This document shows positions 16,857 to 24,688 of a DNA stretch of 64,000 nt, one piece after another. The position numbers and the translations under genes were made by a program. The notes under the pieces are model-generated. The model worked only from the letters and a program-made list of their open reading frames with translations, searched no databases and was not told where the DNA came from. Numbering within the stretch: position 1 is the stretch's first letter; every line of letters starts with the position of its first letter. The stretch lies in assembly GCF_902729435.1 (NCBI RefSeq), contig NZ_LR746521.1:25011-89010 (forward strand), read 5' to 3'. The stretch is from Magnetospirillum sp. UT-4. GTDB lineage: Bacteria; Pseudomonadota; Alphaproteobacteria; Rhodospirillales; Magnetospirillaceae.

Positions 16857-17773
16857 GGTGTCCTCCTGTGGATGCGAGTGGGATTACGGGAAGGCGATCG
16901 GCGGCGTCAGCGGAGGCGTGGCGCTGCGCAACGTGGCGACGATGGCCGGGACGAGATTTCGTTCGTGCGCGGCGATGTAGCGATCGGCAGTGGCATAGGT
17001 CTGGCGCAAGAAGGCCTCGGTGTTGGCGAAGGCCATGACCATCTGCCCAAGCGGGTTCAGACCGCCGTTCAGATTGTCCCCCTGAAGGATGAGGGCGGAG
17101 TGGAACGGCGTCCCTTCCAGCACGGTGCCCTTCAGAAGGTCTGCGGTGGCGAGGATTTGCCACGGGGCGAAGCCGCTGAACGGGACGGCAGTCGTGTAGG
17201 GGAATCCATCCCCTTCGTGGTCATCGACGAACTGGATAGGAAAACGGTGAATGCCGTCCGACTTCAGCAGGCGATCAGGCAGGCGTTGTGTCGCGACGAC
17301 ATTGCCGGTGCCGACGTAGCGGCTGCCGCCCTTCCCCATATTCTTGGTGGGGTTCGAGGAATCGCACGAGATGGTGAAGTCGGGATCCTGCAACAGGTAG
17401 CGAAGCGCACGCTGGATTAGCGAGAAGATCGCGACCATTCGCGCCTCGGTGACGCCGAAGATGTGCAGCCAGTTGTTCCGGCCCGAGAGCATGCCGTCGT
17501 GGCACATGTTCCATAGCAGCAGCAGAAGGTCCTCGGGCTCCAGCCACCAGAGGCCACCCAGCGCCCAGCCCTCGCAGGCCTGTTCACCCCAGACGAGAAC
17601 CTCGTTGAGGTGCTTGATGTGCCGATACCAGTGAACCAGGCTGTGCGGCCCGGTGCCGGCGGTCATCCCCTGAATGACATTCAGGAGGCGGTAACGACCG
17701 GGGATGCGCCCTTGGACCTGATCCCGAATGTTACTCTCGGTGCGCAGCAAGCAGTTTTGGTAACTGCCGATGC
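15755..17773. other. Inverted (possibly invertible) DNA segment
   Basis: The left boundary carries GCATCG (15755-15760) and the right boundary its inverse CGATGC (17768-17773). Flipping the segment between them joins RKRI to GSYQNCLLRTE, restoring the TGT-like enzyme. At the same time it joins VLVQAAM to PEMAATETV, restoring the second protein. Both joins are in frame. Boundaries are exact to within the hexamer. No longer inverted repeat was visible by eye. Confidence 0.75.
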
Positions 17774-17846
17774 CGGAGATGGCCGCGACCGAAACCGTGA
17801 TCGGGCAGTGCTTCATTGGCGGCCCCTCGCTCCTGTCTCCGGGCAC
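16884..17846 (-). CDS. C-terminal half of split TGT/DpdA-like transglycosylase
   Basis: Residues from about 27 on are the C-terminal half of a TGT-fold enzyme: LLNVIQG, HWYRHIKH, EGWALGGLWWL (compare the TGT GxAIGG motif), NWLHIFGVTEARM, and ISCDSSNPTK, whose Asp aligns with the TGT nucleophile region. The first 26 residues are antisense to the neighbouring gene and there is no plausible ribosome-binding site, so the fragment lacks its own start. Its N-terminal half is at 15295-15759 on the other strand. The two catalytic Asp motifs are therefore on separate, oppositely oriented fragments. Confidence 0.75.
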   Translation of the reverse strand: MPGDRSEGPPMKHCPITVSVAAISGIGSYQNCLLRTESNIRDQVQGRIPGRYRLLNVIQGMTAGTGPHSLVHWYRHIKHLNEVLVWGEQACEGWALGGLWWLEPEDLLLLLWNMCHDGMLSGRNNWLHIFGVTEARMVAIFSLIQRALRYLLQDPDFTISCDSSNPTKNMGKGGSRYVGTGNVVATQRLPDRLLKSDGIHRFPIQFVDDHEGDGFPYTTAVPFSGFAPWQILATADLLKGTVLEGTPFHSALILQGDNLNGGLNPLGQMVMAFANTEAFLRQTYATADRYIAAHERNLVPAIVATLRSATPPLTPPIAFP

Positions 17847-18642
17847 CTATTGGCTCAACAAGAAAAAGGCTGGCGACATCACTGGCATCGCCCGCTTCGC
17901 CAAGCATGGCGCCAGCTTCGAAGTGCATCAGCCGAAGACGGTCGCCAACACGACGGAGGTTGCGGTCTCTGCCATTGGTATTCAGACGGCCGTGGACGCC
18001 TTCAACCAGGCTCGCCGGAAGCAGAGCTCCTCCGAATATAAGGAGTTCAACCTCGACAAGCTCTTGGGTATCGACGAATACCAGAATGCCCTGGCGACGA
18101 ACCGGGCGCGGCTGCGCTGCGATTTGCAGATGCCGACCATTGCCGAAATCTCCTATCCCGAGGACTGGCAGTGGTTGGCCGAAACGGTCCTCGACGGAGA
18201 CACCTGCAAATGGGTCTCGAAGACCATGAACACCACCGGCGACAATGAGATCGCTAAGGCAGTTCACGCCGGGACCGACAGAAATCTGGTCAACTTCCGT
18301 GTCTCGAACAACGGGTTCCATGTTCTCGACGCCCTCTGTGAGACCGTGGTGGCTTCGCAGTTGGTCCAAGCTCCGATCGGCGACGAGTTGTTCCAGGCCA
18401 CCTATTCCTTCCAGTCCAAGGACCTGCCGGGGGCGCTGTCGGCGATCAAAGCCCTGCTGCCGGACTCGCCGGTAGTCATGTCCATCGCGGCCAGGGCCAT
18501 CCGGCTGCGGGCCGAGCAGGACGACACCGTGGCTGAATTCCTGGTCCCGACCCTTGTCAACGGCACCCGCTATCCCAAGGCGGCCAAACTGGGCGGCTTC
18601 GTGACGGAAGACGAACCGGAAAACGAGCAGGACGTCGCCTGA
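17770..18642 (+). CDS. C-terminal part of split unknown protein
   Basis: A 290-residue frame whose first codons fuse in phase with the N-terminal fragment at 15756-16856 when the segment is flipped. It contains QCFIGGPSLLSPGTYWLNKKK, a central region ISYPEDWQWLAETVLDGDTCKW, and a C-terminal VVMSIAARAIRLRAEQDDTVAEFLVPT stretch that looks like a beta-sandwich or clamp-like domain. No shine-dalgarno suits the ATG, fitting a fragment. It is followed 69 bases later by the glycosyltransferase-like gene on the same strand. The family is not recognised; a structural or DNA-binding role is possible but unproven. Confidence 0.7.
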   Translation: MPEMAATETVIGQCFIGGPSLLSPGTYWLNKKKAGDITGIARFAKHGASFEVHQPKTVANTTEVAVSAIGIQTAVDAFNQARRKQSSSEYKEFNLDKLLGIDEYQNALATNRARLRCDLQMPTIAEISYPEDWQWLAETVLDGDTCKWVSKTMNTTGDNEIAKAVHAGTDRNLVNFRVSNNGFHVLDALCETVVASQLVQAPIGDELFQATYSFQSKDLPGALSAIKALLPDSPVVMSIAARAIRLRAEQDDTVAEFLVPTLVNGTRYPKAAKLGGFVTEDEPENEQDVA

Positions 18643-18711
18643 TCCCCGCCGGCATTCCCCCGGTCGGCGTCAATGTCGGCCGGGGGCATCTCCGAACCAA
18701 GGACTACCCCG

Positions 18712-19608
18712 ATGCATACCCAGATGATTGGCTACATTATCAGTTGCCTGCCGAGCAACGAGCGGCGCGAGGAGCGCCTTGCCGCCCACAACCAGCAGAT
18801 CGACGAGTTGGGCGCCCACACAGACCTGCCGCTCGTGATCCTCGCCATGGGCTACCAGCCGCACGAGTTCCACGACACCCTTGGCGATCGCATCCGCTAC
18901 ATCACCTTGGGCCAGCCGGTACCGCCAGCCGAAGCCCGCAACATCTGCCTGAGGGACTTCTATGCCAGCGGGTATCGCTGGGCGGCGCTGATGGACAATG
19001 ACGCGGCCCTTTACCACAGCCCCACCCACAACAGCGGCTACCACTTTATCGGGGAGATGACGGCCCAGATCGACCGTTACGACAACATCGGATTGTTCTA
19101 TCCCATCAACCCCATGCAGACGCCTTTCCGCGCCCGCTGGGAGGATAGCGGCTATTTCACCAACCACGTCTTCGAACGTGGCATCTCGGCAAAGGGCACG
19201 CTGGTGTTCGTCCGCAACTTCGCTCAGTTCGGCCAAAAGCCGATCTACCAGGACCCGGCCTTCACCTTTATGGAGGACAACGCCTTCGCCTTCGCGGTGT
19301 TGGCGGCGAAACAGACCGTGTTCCAGAACTGGAACATGGTGCTGAAGGAACTCGTCGCTGCCGGCCCGCTCAGTTTCTTCGGGGATATGGCCAGCCGGGG
19401 ACCTCGTGGTGCGCTGGCCCGCCAGCAGATCGTTGCCAAGTTCGCCACCGACGGCCTTCGCCTGAACACCAACGGTAACCTCAACACACGCGCGATGGTC
19501 AATCGGTGCTGGCCCAGCGGCGTGCCCAGCATGGTGGTCGTGCCGAAGCCCGCGTTGCCTGTCATCCACACGCCCTCGCTCGTCGCCAGTTCCAAGAAGG
19601 AGGTTTAG
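18712..19608 (+). CDS. GT-A glycosyltransferase-like protein
   Basis: A 298-residue cytoplasmic protein resembling nucleotide-sugar glycosyltransferases of the GT-A fold: EARNICLRDFYASGYRWAALMDNDAALY has the ARN...G...DND pattern that places a DxD-type metal/nucleotide site, and TFMEDNAFAF resembles the downstream acceptor-site acidic motif. AAGGA eight bases upstream supports the start at MHTQMIG; the ATGCAT at the start codon is also a predicted target of the methyltransferase encoded at 20687. It follows the split unknown gene and precedes a 55-residue gene with a strong Shine-Dalgarno. The acceptor is unknown; modification of a deazaguanine base is a speculation from its neighbour. Confidence 0.6.
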   Translation: MHTQMIGYIISCLPSNERREERLAAHNQQIDELGAHTDLPLVILAMGYQPHEFHDTLGDRIRYITLGQPVPPAEARNICLRDFYASGYRWAALMDNDAALYHSPTHNSGYHFIGEMTAQIDRYDNIGLFYPINPMQTPFRARWEDSGYFTNHVFERGISAKGTLVFVRNFAQFGQKPIYQDPAFTFMEDNAFAFAVLAAKQTVFQNWNMVLKELVAAGPLSFFGDMASRGPRGALARQQIVAKFATDGLRLNTNGNLNTRAMVNRCWPSGVPSMVVVPKPALPVIHTPSLVASSKKEV

Positions 19609-19610
19609 CC

Positions 19611-19778
19611 ATGTATGTCGTGACCCTGTCCAACGGCCGCCCGCTCGTGATCGAAGACCGCGAGGTGCCGACCGAACCCCGGACCGCCTGCGAGCGGATG
19701 CTGATCGAGTTCCTGGCCGAGAATGCCGTTCACTGGAAAAGCCGGTTCCCGTTGCTCAACATCGAGGATGGCAAATAG
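19611..19778 (+). CDS. Small unknown protein, end of TGT-like operon
   Basis: A 55-residue acidic soluble protein (MYVVTLSNGRPLVIEDREVP...). It begins 2 bases after the stop of the glycosyltransferase-like gene, and AAGGAGG sits ideally upstream, inside the end of that gene. The tight spacing points to co-translation. No motif is recognised. It is convergent with the serine recombinase gene, 39 bases away. Confidence 0.65.
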   Translation: MYVVTLSNGRPLVIEDREVPTEPRTACERMLIEFLAENAVHWKSRFPLLNIEDGK

Positions 19779-19817
19779 CACCTTCCTGGTAACGGGTTCG
19801 GCCATTGGGCCGACCCG

Positions 19818-20534
19818 TTACCGCAAGTAATGGCTTGGAAGGTCGTTCATCCGAACGAGGAGCCGCTGCACCTGGATCGCTTGCCATTTCCCGCCCCTGG
19901 GTGTGGGGACCCCAGCCTCGTTCAATTTCGCGGCGATGCCGGTGGCGCTGGTGACGCCGTGGGCAACAAGGTAGTCGAGGGTTGGGGCAAGGTCGGCGGC
20001 CCGACGATCGGCCCGTTGCACCGACACAGCCCGCCCCACCTCTGCACCTCGTGCCCGCCCTTCCGCAGTCAGGTTGCCCGGCGAGCCCAGTTGCACCCCA
20101 CGGGCCTTTGCCGCTGCCAAGGCGGCTTTCGTCCGTTGGCTGATCAATCCGGCTTCCAGTTCCCCGACGGCGGCCATCTGCGTCAGCAGGAAGCGGCCTG
20201 TCGGTCCCGAAGGCACATGGGGCAGATCGCAGAACACCACGTCCACGCCGCTGTCGATCAGGTGAAGGAGGAACTTGGCGTTGCGAGCCAGCCTATCCAG
20301 CTTGGCGACAACGAGGGTGGCCCTGTGCAGGCGACAGGTCATCAGGGCGGCGTCGAGCTGCGGACGGTCCTGGCGCTTTCCGCTCTCGACCTCGACCAAC
20401 TCGGCGGCCAGTTCCCATTGACCGCCGTTCAGATAATTGGCGACCGCCTCGCGCTGCGCCTGTAGCCCCAGCCCCGACTTGCCCTGCCGGTCGGTAGAGA
20501 CCCGCAAATAGCTGACGAAGCGCCCCGAGGCCAT
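19818..20534 (-). CDS. Serine site-specific recombinase (resolvase/invertase)
   Basis: A 238-residue serine recombinase: the nucleophile Ser is in SYLRVSTDRQGKSG, with the conserved DRPQLDAAL and AKLDRLARNAKFLL arginines, then a helix-turn-helix-like C-terminus (GIAAKLNEAGVPTPRGGKWQ) of the recombinase type. The size lies between small resolvases (about 190) and large integrases. It sits 2 kb from the inverted segment and is the obvious candidate for having flipped it, although no classical 26-bp crossover sites were recognised. It could equally be a resolvase of the island. Confidence 0.9.
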   Translation of the reverse strand: MASGRFVSYLRVSTDRQGKSGLGLQAQREAVANYLNGGQWELAAELVEVESGKRQDRPQLDAALMTCRLHRATLVVAKLDRLARNAKFLLHLIDSGVDVVFCDLPHVPSGPTGRFLLTQMAAVGELEAGLISQRTKAALAAAKARGVQLGSPGNLTAEGRARGAEVGRAVSVQRADRRAADLAPTLDYLVAHGVTSATGIAAKLNEAGVPTPRGGKWQAIQVQRLLVRMNDLPSHYLR

Positions 20535-20686
20535 GCCCTTACGTTCCCTTCAACGGACGTTTAAGCAAATGTAACGTTAGGTTGTGCAAGGGTCTACGTG
20601 GAAGGCGCCCCACAGGTCGGTCGACCCGCACAGCGAAGCATGCTATATAGTGCGTGAGTGTAGGATAAATGGGCCTATAGGTTGAG

Positions 20687-21565
20687 ATGTCCGCGAAATT
20701 TGAGACAGAACATCATTGCATAGTCCACGATGACGCTCTCTCTGCTCTGGGAAGAGTAGAAACCGGATCCGTTGACCTCATTTTTGTCGATCCACCGTAT
20801 AACATTGGAAAAGATTTCGATGGCATACACGATCGCATCGACGAGGTTGAATATTTTGAGTGGTGTTGGAGGTGGCTTGAGGAGTGCTGTCGCGTCCTAA
20901 AGCCGACCGGAACATTTTATCTAATGAATTCCACTCAGAATATGCCGGCACTAGACCTATGGTGCCGGGACCGGCTTGCAATATTGTCGCGCCTAGTGTG
21001 GACTTACGATAGCTCCGGGGTGCAGGCTAAGCGTTATTTTGGATCGATGTACGAGCCAATTCTGCATATGGTAAAGGATCCAAAGGCCTACACTTTCAAC
21101 AGCGAGGATATCCTTGTCGAAGCAAAAACAGGAGCAAAACGGGGGCTAATCGATTATCGAAAGAACCCTCCGCAGCCCTACAACACGACCAAAGTCCCCG
21201 GGAATGTCTGGGACTTCGCGCGCGTCCGCTTTAAGATGGAAGAGTACGAAAACCACCCATCACAAAAGCCAGAGGCGTTGCTGGAGAGAATTATCCTGGC
21301 ATCAAGCAACCCAGGAGATGTTGTTCTAGATCCGTTTGCGGGATCTTTTACCACGGGTGCCGTGGCAAAGCGCCTAGGGCGTCGCTCCATCAGCATCGAG
21401 CGAAATGAGGCCTATGTAAAAATAGGAGTGCGCAGACTTAATATCCCCTCTTCCTATTCTGCAGATGAGCTAGAGAAGAAGAAGGTTAGGAAAACGCAAA
21501 ATCTATCGAAGCGCGATCGACAGAAGGATTTAGTCGAGCAGGCCGAACTCGAGCTTGAATTGTAG
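20687..21565 (+). CDS. YhdJ-like adenine DNA methyltransferase (predicted ATGCAT)
   Basis: A 292-residue beta-class N6-adenine methyltransferase. DPPY is at residues 35-38 and the SAM motif DPFAGS at 215-220. Nearly the whole protein tracks E. coli YhdJ: YDSSGVQAK, GSMYEPILHMVKD, YRKNPPQPYN, KVPGNVWDF, and HPSQKPEALLERIILASSNPGD. YhdJ methylates the second A of ATGCAT, so the same target is predicted. Codon use is more AT-rich than the host, consistent with transfer. Its 3' end overlaps the convergent gene at 21530 by 36 bases. It may be half of a restriction-modification pair or a solitary regulator. Confidence 0.9.
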   Translation: MSAKFETEHHCIVHDDALSALGRVETGSVDLIFVDPPYNIGKDFDGIHDRIDEVEYFEWCWRWLEECCRVLKPTGTFYLMNSTQNMPALDLWCRDRLAILSRLVWTYDSSGVQAKRYFGSMYEPILHMVKDPKAYTFNSEDILVEAKTGAKRGLIDYRKNPPQPYNTTKVPGNVWDFARVRFKMEEYENHPSQKPEALLERIILASSNPGDVVLDPFAGSFTTGAVAKRLGRRSISIERNEAYVKIGVRRLNIPSSYSADELEKKKVRKTQNLSKRDRQKDLVEQAELELEL

Positions 21566-22555
21566 GGTGAGCTTGCTCTTAATCCGTTCCAGAGCAGTTT
21601 CTGGAATTTTATGCGCGACCTCCCTGAGGTCCCTCAGGGTGTAAACATTTTCGAAGAGGGACATGTAGGATTCGAGCTTACCCGCCGCAAACCTGTTCGA
21701 CTTTTCGGCGTCACTCTTAATACGAGTGATAGCGTCCTCCTTGGTTTGGTCGATCTTGATGACGAATGACAGCGGGAAGCGGTTTACTTTATCGAAGTCG
21801 AGGAAATATTTATTAAAATCCAAGGTCTCCGTTACTTGAAAAAAGCGGCCAAGCGGCTGGAGCACGAAATCAATTCCGCCGTCGTTAGCATTTGTCCGAC
21901 CCGTCCGGTATAACGTTAGTGGCAGAGATTCGACGCTTTGACGCTCAAGGCCAATCCACACCGACATCTGAGAAAAATGCTCAGACAATAAAACGAACGA
22001 GGCGACCTCGAACAACCGTGCGTCAGCTTGTGGCGAAAATGCCTCTTCGAGGAAGTCCTTAAGATCCTCTACAGTTTCAATTTCTGCAATATCGTCCAGA
22101 ATATCGGACTGCTTCTCTGTTAGAAGATCGATATATGCTGTGATTGCCTCAACCAAAAAGGATGCAACGGCGTTCGGGTCTGCCCCTCCGTATTTAAGGA
22201 GATCGGCAGAGATAGTGCGGGCTTTTTGTCCGCCTACCGTAGTGGCAACGACCGGTGTCGGCACGAGTTCAGCGGCCTGCCGTACAAATTCGTCATTGAG
22301 GCGATTGTCTAAGGGGTGATTCTGCAGTTTTGCCCCAAAAGGCAAAGCGCGCATCCGAGCGAGCAAATCGGTGAACCTAGAGGTCCGCCCACTCAGATAG
22401 TCTTCGGCCAACACCAAAAGCGCATATAGATTGCCAAGGGACCGCCTCGCCTTGCTTCCGCGATCCGCTGCCCGGGTTTTCCGCGCAAGGTATTGGACGA
22501 GAGGGTGGTGCGGGGGCACGCCGCGAGCGCGCGCAATATCGTGAATAAAGTCCAT
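21530..22555 (-). CDS. Candidate restriction endonuclease partner
   Basis: A 341-residue soluble protein, mostly helical in its first 190 residues. A compact motif follows: RTNANDGGIDF at 221-230, then FFQVTE at 239-243, which fits a PD-(D/E)xK nuclease core of the type D...(E/Q)x(K/T) seen in several type II enzymes. It is convergent with the methyltransferase and overlaps it by 36 bases, and it has the same atypical base composition. These make a cognate endonuclease cutting at ATGCAT the best guess, but I do not recognise a specific family. Confidence 0.6.
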   Translation of the reverse strand: MDFIHDIARARGVPPHHPLVQYLARKTRAADRGSKARRSLGNLYALLVLAEDYLSGRTSRFTDLLARMRALPFGAKLQNHPLDNRLNDEFVRQAAELVPTPVVATTVGGQKARTISADLLKYGGADPNAVASFLVEAITAYIDLLTEKQSDILDDIAEIETVEDLKDFLEEAFSPQADARLFEVASFVLLSEHFSQMSVWIGLERQSVESLPLTLYRTGRTNANDGGIDFVLQPLGRFFQVTETLDFNKYFLDFDKVNRFPLSFVIKIDQTKEDAITRIKSDAEKSNRFAAGKLESYMSLFENVYTLRDLREVAHKIPETALERIKSKLTLQFKLEFGLLD

Positions 22556-22609
22556 TTCTCACGAATATCACAGCGCAACTGAAAGGTGAAGGGGCATCAG
22601 TCCCGTTGA

Positions 22610-23503
22610 TCAAAGTCCTTCTTGGATCTTGTGCAGCAGGAAGTCACGGAACACAGTGATGCGCTTGGAGTGGCGCAGTTCTTCCGGATAGACGAAATAG
22701 GCGTCGAGCTTGGGGCCCTTCAGCTCGGGCAGGATGTGCACCAGGTTGTCGGCCTCGGTGCTCATGTAGTCGGGCAGGGCCGCCACCCCCAGGCCCGATT
22801 TCACCGCGCGGTAGATGCCGTAGATGTTGTTGACCTCGAGCACCGGCTTGCGCGACCGCGCCGGGCTGGCGCCGGCTTCCAGCAGCCAGTTGACGTTGGA
22901 GACCGGCGGCGAGACGCGCGCATCGTCGCCATAGACGATGACATGGTGGTTGTCGAGGTCCTCGGCGGTCCGCGGCATGCCGTGCTTCTTCAGGTATTCC
23001 GGCGCGGCATACACGTTGTAGTGCATAGTCAGCAGGTGGCGCTGGATCAGGTCCGGCTGCCGGGGCGGCATCATGCGGATGGCGACGTCGGCCTCGCGCA
23101 TGGCCAGGTCCAATTCGCCGTCATAGAGCACCATGGTGACGGCGATGTCGGGATAGAGGTCGAGGAATTCCTTGATCCGGGGCGTCAGCCACAGCGAGCC
23201 GAACGCCACCGTGGTGGTGATCTTCAACGGCCCTTGCGGGCGCTCGCGGCTTTCCGTCAGCAGCGCCTCGGTCATCGCCAGCTTGGAGAAGATCTCGCGC
23301 GCCGTCTTGTAGAGCAGTTCGCCCTGTTCGGTGAGGATCAGGCCGCGGGCATGGCGGTGGAACAGGGGAAGGTTGAGGCTTTCCTCCAGGGCGCTGATCT
23401 GGCGGCTGACCGCCGATTGGCTCAGGTTGAGGACCTCGCCCGCGTGGGTAAAGCTTCCAGCCTCGGCCACGGCGTGAAAGACCCTAAGTTTGTCCCAATC
23501 CAT
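22610..23503 (-). CDS. LysR-family transcriptional regulator
   Basis: A 297-residue LTTR. The winged helix-turn-helix is at residues 2-60 (LRVFHAVAEAGSFTHAGEVLNLSQSAVSRQISALEE), followed by a linker helix and a periplasmic-binding-protein-like effector domain (LKITTTVAFGSLWLTPRI, GLGVAALPDYM). Base composition is like the host rather than the AT-rich R-M genes beside it. Close relatives are core genes in Rhodospirillales, so it may have been captured by the island. Its target is unknown; there is no divergent partner gene right next to it. Confidence 0.92.
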   Translation of the reverse strand: MDWDKLRVFHAVAEAGSFTHAGEVLNLSQSAVSRQISALEESLNLPLFHRHARGLILTEQGELLYKTAREIFSKLAMTEALLTESRERPQGPLKITTTVAFGSLWLTPRIKEFLDLYPDIAVTMVLYDGELDLAMREADVAIRMMPPRQPDLIQRHLLTMHYNVYAAPEYLKKHGMPRTAEDLDNHHVIVYGDDARVSPPVSNVNWLLEAGASPARSRKPVLEVNNIYGIYRAVKSGLGVAALPDYMSTEADNLVHILPELKGPKLDAYFVYPEELRHSKRITVFRDFLLHKIQEGL

Positions 23504-23768
23504 GATCTATCGAGCGGGCTCCTCTTCCCAGAGTAGGTCGGTCAGAGCCAGATGGCAGCCTACTACCCCGCTTGAGAAGCTACTTTGCCGCAACTTCATC
23601 ACGCTGTCCATTCGCGTGATATCCGATCTCCTGCCGGCGAACTCGTTGATGATCAGCCACTTATTGGCATATCTGTGGCGGCTTCAACACCAGTCCGACC
23701 GAGAAATCTTCCAGTGCGCGCCGTGGACATCCAGCGGCAGGCCTAGCGTCGATCAAGAGCGATCAAGC

Positions 23769-24227
23769 CTACCACACCCCATCCGGCACGAACGAAAAAC
23801 CTATATACTGATAGGCCCGCTCGCACCGCCGCCTGCCTTCCGCCAGCACGGATTCCCGCTCGATGCCCGGCAGGTTTATGACGGCATCCTGATAGACCAG
23901 ATAGGCTTCGCAATTAGCGCTGACCACCAGCGCCCGGCACACGCGTTCCGCCTCGGGATCGTCGTCATTGTAGGCCCGGATGGCGTTGACCATGCGCTTG
24001 TCGTAGCGGTCGGCCTGCTGTGAGAACTTCATGAACGCCTGGATATCCGTCTCGGCATCAATCTTCAGATTGTTGTCGCGGGTGTACAGGTGCTGCTTCA
24101 GGCGCTCGATCAGCGTCTGGTAGATGGGGATGAGTTCCAGCCGGTGCTCTTCGCAGAAGCCGTTGGTGGACCACGCCCGCGTCGGGGTGAACGCGAGGAC
24201 AAAGAGCAGTAAATGGCGAAGCAGCAT
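23769..24227 (-). CDS. Small secreted unknown protein
   Basis: A 152-residue protein with a signal peptide (MLLRHLLLFVLAFTPTRAWS) and a mature helical domain with four Cys (FCEEH, VCRAL, NCEAY, RCERA) spaced for disulfides. The sequence RLELIPIYQTLIERLKQHL suggests a helical bundle. I do not recognise the family. It is near the right end of the island, next to LysR, and not part of an obvious operon. Confidence 0.7.
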   Translation of the reverse strand: MLLRHLLLFVLAFTPTRAWSTNGFCEEHRLELIPIYQTLIERLKQHLYTRDNNLKIDAETDIQAFMKFSQQADRYDKRMVNAIRAYNDDDPEAERVCRALVVSANCEAYLVYQDAVINLPGIERESVLAEGRRRCERAYQYIGFSFVPDGVW

Positions 24228-24368
24228 GGCTCACCTCCGCATTAGCGTAGCGTGAGGGCTTTGGAAGAGCAGCCGATCATTTACGGACGAATAAGGTCTG
24301 CGTTCGTAGACAGCTAAATACTTTGGGCATTAACTTTGCGGATAATTCCGCGTCCGAGGGCGCATCCA

Positions 24369-24617
24369 ATGAACACCACTACTGACAACCCCACGGCGGC
24401 GGCACGCCGCTTCCTCCACGTCTGGACCACCATGCTGGGTCTCACGGATCGGCCAGACCGTCCCCGCGTGGAACAACTGGTCAAGGACGCATACCGCGCG
24501 GCGGGGTTGAGGCGTGCGCTCAGACGAGCGTTTCAGTTGGCTCGCGCGCTGGCATTCTATATGTTGTTGGCCCTGCGTCAGAAGCGCGCCCTGCACGCTT
24601 TAGTTTATGAAACATGA
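24369..24617 (+). CDS. Small basic unknown protein at island right end
   Basis: An 82-residue Arg- and Ala-rich frame (MNTTTDNPTAAARRFLHVW..., then LRRALRRAFQLARALAFYMLLALRQKRALHALV) ending 71 bases before cimA. A GAGGG lies about 10 bases upstream of the ATG. The C-terminal half could be an amphipathic or short membrane helix. Function is unknown, and it may not be expressed. Confidence 0.4.
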   Translation: MNTTTDNPTAAARRFLHVWTTMLGLTDRPDRPRVEQLVKDAYRAAGLRRALRRAFQLARALAFYMLLALRQKRALHALVYET

Positions 24618-24655
24618 TCCGCGGTGACGCGGATTGATACACAAACTGTACACAG
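24617..24655. promoter_or_regulatory. Right-end repeats, candidate integrase arm sites
   Basis: An inverted repeat ATCCGCG/CGCGGAT (24617-24634) is followed by TGATACACAAACTG (24635-24648) and TGTACACAG (24647-24655), both of which also occur near the left end in the same orientation. This suggests integrase or excisionase binding. It is also where a new cimA promoter would have to be. Confidence 0.4.
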
Positions 24656-24688
24656 CGCGTTTCTGCGGCTGCAACTGGTTGAAAAACA

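Noticed and set aside
23490-24023. 177-codon + strand frame over the secreted unknown gene
   Set aside because: It overlaps the minus-strand gene that has a signal peptide and spaced Cys; the + translation has no features.
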